Source: Lingula anatina (lineage: Eukaryota; Brachiopoda; Lingulata; Lingulida; Lingulidae). From it: DNA of 64,000 bases. The translations under genes were made by a program, and so were the position numbers. The stretch covers positions 109,237-173,236 of the forward strand of contig NW_019775413.1 of assembly GCF_001039355.2 (NCBI RefSeq). Reading direction: 5' to 3'. This document shows, piece after piece, positions 58,901 to 64,000 of this stretch (position 1 is its first letter; each line of letters opens with the position of its first letter). The notes beneath the pieces were generated by a model. It worked only from the letters and a program-made list of their open reading frames with translations, was not told the origin of the DNA and did no database searches.

Positions 58901-61533
58901 AATATGCATGAACCTGTGCAGAAAAGTATTTACAATAAGAGCTCTGGTTGTTCATTTAGCACTGAAAGGACCCCTTTGGCCCAACCTATCCATGTGGAAT
59001 AGTCTTCCAAATTTGTTCTTGTTAGATAACACAAAACTACCACAGTGGGTGAATTATGGTTTGATCAACCTTTGTTGTTTTTTTAAGTTTATGTTTGCTC
59101 AAAAGTAAAACTTGTAAACTATAGCTATATATTATATGGTATTAACCAAATTTCGGATAAAATGGTAACTTAAAGTGTTAAGGGTTTATATTTCAGAGGT
59201 CTTTTGATTTGATTTTATTTTATTTATGGTTAACATGTTTATTATTAACATGTCACAAGAATATTGTTTTGATAAGATAAAGTGCTTTCTTCTTAGTTGC
59301 TGAAAATATTATACTTAAAAGATGAATTAATTTTCCTACTAGTTCAATATGAAATTAAAGAAACCTTTATGCAATCAACCTAATCCTCTGTTATCATCAT
59401 CTGAGTAAATGAAAATCATTTGATTCCTGCTCAGTTTAGACCCAGTGAATTATCACATTTTTGTTTTAACTTAGCTGTCAAGATTGATCATCTCCAGTCC
59501 TAACATTAAGCCAGACATGGAAATTTCTGTTTGTTTGAAATGAAAACAGATGTCAATTTTGGTACAAAAGGGTTCATTGTTATTTAATCCCATATGTTCA
59601 GAAAAAAATTGAAACATTCTTAAAGAAATTAGTTCAAGAACAAAAGATAAAGACAAATATTAACAATTCTGTAAGCAGGTAAATGCTGTACAGATAATTT
59701 CATGTTGCATTCCAGTTAAATACATGTATGCCAATTCAATCTTACCATGGCCCATAGGAGCCTACGCGTGCGTCTTTTAGACGCCCCTTTACATGCGAAA
59801 ACGACAAGGCCTATGCCGAGTTCGTCTTTTACTACAGAGCTTTGAGAGCCGAAAATGACATGGCTGTGTCTCTTTCGCCACTTACTGAACTCCACAGATG
59901 CGAGATTGACACGACCCATGTCGCGTTCGTCTCTCAAATGACACTGTTATAAAACATGAAATAGGCATAACGTGTGATTTTCGCAGCTGAATAAGTAGAC
60001 CCTTATAAACGAAGTTGACGTAACNCAATCTTTCTCTGAGGGAACTTCTGCTTGCATGTGTTTTGCAGTCAGTGGAGTGGAAATGTTGATATAACTTCAG
60101 TCATTCCAGGTACATTCAGCTCAAGAAAGATTACTTAAGTTTTCTTGTGCCATTGATAATGGTTGGTTTAATGTTGACCCAAATGTCAGGTACGGTTTAT
60201 TGATTAGTATATAACTAGAGGCCTTTTATGCTCTTTTTATTGTAGCCTCTTTTTTTTCATTCATTTTGGAATTTTTGTTCACATGTTGATTTATCAGCCT
60301 TTAAGGAGAAAAATAACTACTGAACATTGTTTGAGTACAGCATATAACATTTTTGTCTGAACTTAACAGGATATCATTAACTAAGGGAGCTATTTGCAAT
60401 TTTGCCAGTGATGTTGATGACTTTTCACAGTTATATATGGCAAAAATTTTACATTAGATTATGTGGTAATGATATTTTTCTAAACTGATGAGTCAAGGAC
60501 AAGGTGATATTTGCTCAATGATACAAATGGATTTTTTTACATTTTCTTATGACTCAGCTCCTAATTCAGTATAGTGTCTTCCTGATTTTAATCTAAAAGC
60601 TAAATAACCTCCATAACTTTAAAAGACACAAATTGTTGTGATTTAAAATGGAACATAGTTTGTAATTCACATGCTATAAGACTTAATTTACAATATTAAA
60701 CATATCTTCAGAATATTAAATTATAAATCAGTGGTCTTTCGTGTGACCTCAAGTGAACAAGTCTCACTAATAAGTAATCAATGCAAGTAGGTTGTTTTTC
60801 CACACTCTTGTGCTGTGAATTAAGTGGAATTATATACTAATAACATGCTCTTTGTCCCATTGCCTAAAAGTTTTTTGTTCCAGAGGTGTCAGCTTTACTA
60901 TATTGAGGTCATGCATGTGTTTTCTTTATTCAAATGTGGTACATTATAGAGAAAAATATTCTTCTGTATATGGGTGCTCAAGTGTATTGCTAACACTGAT
61001 GTAATTAGGGATCTTTTGTGCATATTCTTGATCTGTTAAAGACTTATTATAGTACCTGGGCTCGTATAAGTAACAAACTTACTTTTTAAACCTATTTAAA
61101 CAGGTAATTCTAAAACATAAATCTTAACAGTTAAGAGTGTGATTAATTTTGAACCAAAATAGTTAAAGTATTTCTATTATCAAGTGTTTATAAAAATCTA
61201 ATTAAAAATCTGTTGTTGGTTTACATTGGATATTATATACTAGTATGCTTATACTTTCACTGGGTCAAATTAAACTGCTTACTTCAATAAAATATAAACA
61301 AACTTTATTTTAGGATGAGATACTAGCTGTGTCTGAGAAAATTGTGTTGAAGATTGAGGATTTGCTTAAATGGATGGTGTACGACGTCACATGGACAGCA
61401 GGGTCAAAGGCCATCTACAGTGCTGATGAGAAGAACGATGATATAGACATCCAAAACAATATCATTACAAAATCATTTTCCAACAACAGTGCTTTGGATT
61501 GGAAGGACATTGAGAAAGAAAAGAAAGCCCTAG
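55986..61533 (+). CDS. ARID5B: ARID5-like chromatin regulator, N-terminal exons only
   Basis: ARID5 proteins are AT-rich-interaction-domain transcription regulators; ARID5B works with the PHF2 demethylase. Three exons are visible: 55986-56006 (MESSKIE), 56214-56468 and 61314-61533 (phase 1 at the end). Exon 2 gives FLGTPCGHHGPYTFYKAIKY, then SLGEFFYV, EVQLLWVDK and LYFLPEHTPEGKQQYHGE. Exon 3 starts DEILAVSEKIVLKIEDLLKW and ends WKDIEKEKKALG. These match the conserved N-terminal region of vertebrate ARID5B in order. The ARID DNA-binding domain itself is not in the window; the gene continues off the right edge. Intron 2 is 4.8 kb. It is divergent to the NTPDase gene. Confidence 0.85.
59742..59945. 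repeat. GC-rich array of ~52-bp imperfect repeats
   Basis: About four units with starts near 59742, 59795, 59848 and 59900. Each has a block like GACAAGGCCTATGCCGAGTTCG or variant (GACATGGCTGTG, GACACGACCCATGTCGCGTTCG), followed by a GTCTTTTAC-like segment. It is CpG-rich within an AT-rich ARID5 intron. No coding interpretation is convincing. Confidence 0.5.
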
Positions 61534-64000
61534 GTAAACAAAACAGTACTTTACCTTTTAAACATGTTGCTGAAATTTCCAAGAAATTTCCAGTCTAATT
61601 CCTTTATTCATTGACATTTTCTTGCAAATGTGTATCCATCAAGCTTAATTATGTTACTGGTAATACATTTTTTCTCAGGGATCTTCAATATAACAGTCAG
61701 TGCACATGTATGCTACAAACTATAATTGGCCAGAGACTTTACTTGTACCTTATTCCACACTGTAGACAGTATTTTTGGTTAATAAGAAATAACAAGCTTG
61801 GACTAGAAATTTAAAAGAAGATATTTTTTAATGTTTAAAAGATATCATGTATAAACATAATGTTATTAACCACTGGGTAAACCTGCTGTGTCTGCATCCT
61901 TTATTTTATCTTTTATTTATTATTATTATTTTTTAGCAGATGTGAATATTGAAATGCATTTAAGAAATATTGCTCACTCATACACATACATCCACACAGC
62001 TAAAGAAAGAAAGAAAGAAATTATTAAAGTGCAATATGTGGATCAACTGCTTATTATTTATATTTATATTTATATTTAGTGCTTTGTAAAAAGATAAATG
62101 GGGAGATCAGTGTAGGACCATTACAAATTATGCAGGTGAACTTGGTTAGCAGTTAGGATAGGCAGAAATCATGATTGTATAAAATATCACCATGTGTTGG
62201 CAGAAAGAATCAGTCTGCATTGGATATGTGATTAGTTGACTTGATTCCTTTGTGACCTTATGTCCTGTGTTTATCAGGTAAATGGAGTATAATTCAACTT
62301 CTTCTTTGATGTTAAATGAGGATATATCTTTTTGCAACATGTCTTGCAATTCTGATCACTGATATGTTTTTTTCTGTTTGCTCTATTTAAGATATAACCG
62401 TGGGCTTTTAAAGATATCTACACATTAAATGAAGATAGGAGAAGATAACTATTGATCTGAGTGCATATACAGTATTGGTCTCAAATAATCTTGCTTATCC
62501 TTTAGAGGGGCCTCCAACTGTGCTCCTGGGGTTGCACTTGGCATGATTTGTTTGGTCTCCAAACTAACCATGGCTGGTGTGTGCATATCTGCAATGTGTC
62601 CTAAAGCTTGGAGAATTTAATAACTGGAGCTCATACACAGTATTGGGACTTCAATGTCAACGTTACAGCTGCAATAAGAAAGGCCTAATATGCTGCTATT
62701 CACTTGGTTTTATTATGAATATAATCAATTACCATTACATGCCTTTATGCACAAAACCTGTACTTGATTAGATTCTATAGGTCTACTTATATTTAATGCA
62801 ATGATACCACTAAGAGGAGAAGTTAATTTATATCCTGCACTGCTGAAAGCAAGTAGCTAATACCATATTTAAATATTATGTATTGGTTTATTTTTTGAGG
62901 GTCTTTTTATGACCCCTCTTGGACCAAACATTTTATTTTTGTCTAATATTGAATTGGCAGTTATGTTTTTACGCATCTAATTTCCAATAATTTTGAATGT
63001 CTTTAAACAAACATTTCATCTTTTCAAAAGAAAATTCAATATTTTGCTGTAGAATTTTCACCATGTGTTATTGGCATTTGTTCATTCCTTGGAAGTGGTA
63101 TTCATTCTTTTGACTAGAATAACTTCAATTACAGTAATTGATCATATGGAAATTCAGCTAATGATAGTGGACTAAAATGCCTTCTCTCCTGCATCCTTAG
63201 TTGGTTTAAGTGTGCATATGATACTTGGCCCTTCTTGTGAATATTACATCAGAAAATTTCTGTATCCATACCTCTGGCCACTTAACATTTGTGGGTCCTT
63301 GAATATGGTTGTTTGTGATTATTGAAAGCTGTGTGACCACAGTTGTTCAGTGCCTAATGATTTATTCATGGGTTGTCTTGCATACTGAGTGAACACAGAT
63401 AATACCTTACACCAACATCATAATGTGCACAAAACACACACACTTATTTACAGGTAAAATGTAAATATAGGTACATGTCTTCTTGTAATAAAGTAAGAGG
63501 TAATTTTGTATTTCTCTTTAGGGTTACTTTATCAGTTGCATTTATTTATTGCCTTATCAGATTTTTCTCTGCAAAAATGATTTCCTAGGTGAAAGTAACA
63601 AATCAATACCAAGTAATTAATAATTTTTTCTAGATTTCATTTTATGAAGAGATGTGGTCATTATACCTAAAACTATCATTTTGAAACCTCCTTTTGGTTA
63701 TTTTAATAGAAACCAATGTGAAGAAAGATGTGCTAGCAAATGCATCATTTTTAGTGCATTCAATGTTATATTGGTGCCATGGCAGTTGCAATTTACAAGA
63801 GTCATTTTAATGTTGTTGTTTCAAATAGTACTATATTACAAAGGGAAAAACATACAGAATCTTTGTGTTAGTATTTGTTTTTTTGGTAAACATGTGATAC
63901 AAAATGGAGTAAAGATATGTTGGTGCCAACTAAGTGAACATAACATACAATTTCTTTAAAGAGGATATGTATTATATAGACTTAAAAAGGTTATCAAGTG
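61534..64000. other. ARID5 intron 3, no exon seen
   Basis: AT-rich sequence to the window edge. I looked for the next ARID5 exon on the plus strand and did not find it. Only small microsatellites are present, for example TTTATA-type runs near 62050-62080. Confidence 0.5.

Overview
The window is nuclear DNA of an invertebrate animal. The evidence is multi-exon genes with GT-AG introns, AT-rich introns up to 14.7 kb, bilaterian gene families (carnosine synthase, CD39-type NTPDase, ARID5, DDX56, DHX15) and animal NB-ARC/TPR receptor-like genes. I cannot name the species; a marine lophotrochozoan or invertebrate deuterostome would fit. The assembly is draft quality: N runs at 13878-13914 and 36721-37577, single Ns at 20874 and 60026.

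Layout. (1) 0.3-8.9 kb: two paralogous NB-ARC (STAND ATPase) genes head to head. The minus copy (289-3436) runs into TPR-like exons and off the left edge. The plus copy (4568-8933) ends in a long polar tail instead of TPRs. (2) 10.3-12.1 kb: the 3' two exons of a carnosine synthase (CARNS1-like) gene on the minus strand, followed by a decayed Tc1/mariner relic. (3) 14.9-18.2 kb: a candidate DNA transposon of about 3.4 kb with ~30 bp imperfect terminal inverted repeats. It carries a large DDE-like protein I cannot assign to a named superfamily. (4) 19.0-21.7 kb: DDX56-like DEAD-box helicase on the minus strand, lacking its second RecA domain here and containing a 585-bp direct duplication that includes exon 2. 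(5) 21.9-28.9 kb: a complete 14-exon DHX15 on the plus strand, sharing a ~150 bp divergent promoter with DDX56. (6) 30.7-55.7 kb: a 13-exon CD39-type NTPDase gene on the minus strand, whose first two exons encode a ubiquitin-like domain in frame with the enzyme. (7) 56.0-61.5 kb and beyond: the 5' exons of an ARID5-like gene on the plus strand, divergent from the NTPDase gene.

The most unusual items are the predicted UBL-NTPDase fusion, the candidate DDE-like transposon, the divergent NB-ARC pair with one altered P-loop, and nested mobile elements in the NTPDase introns (three Helentron-like tandem-repeat elements, one interrupted by a hAT-type MITE with direct repeats). The genes do not form one pathway. 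Two head-to-head pairs (DDX56/DHX15, which act in ribosome assembly and splicing, and NTPDase/ARID5) probably share promoters. All exon models were built by eye from splice sites, reading phase and family resemblance; no alignment was run.
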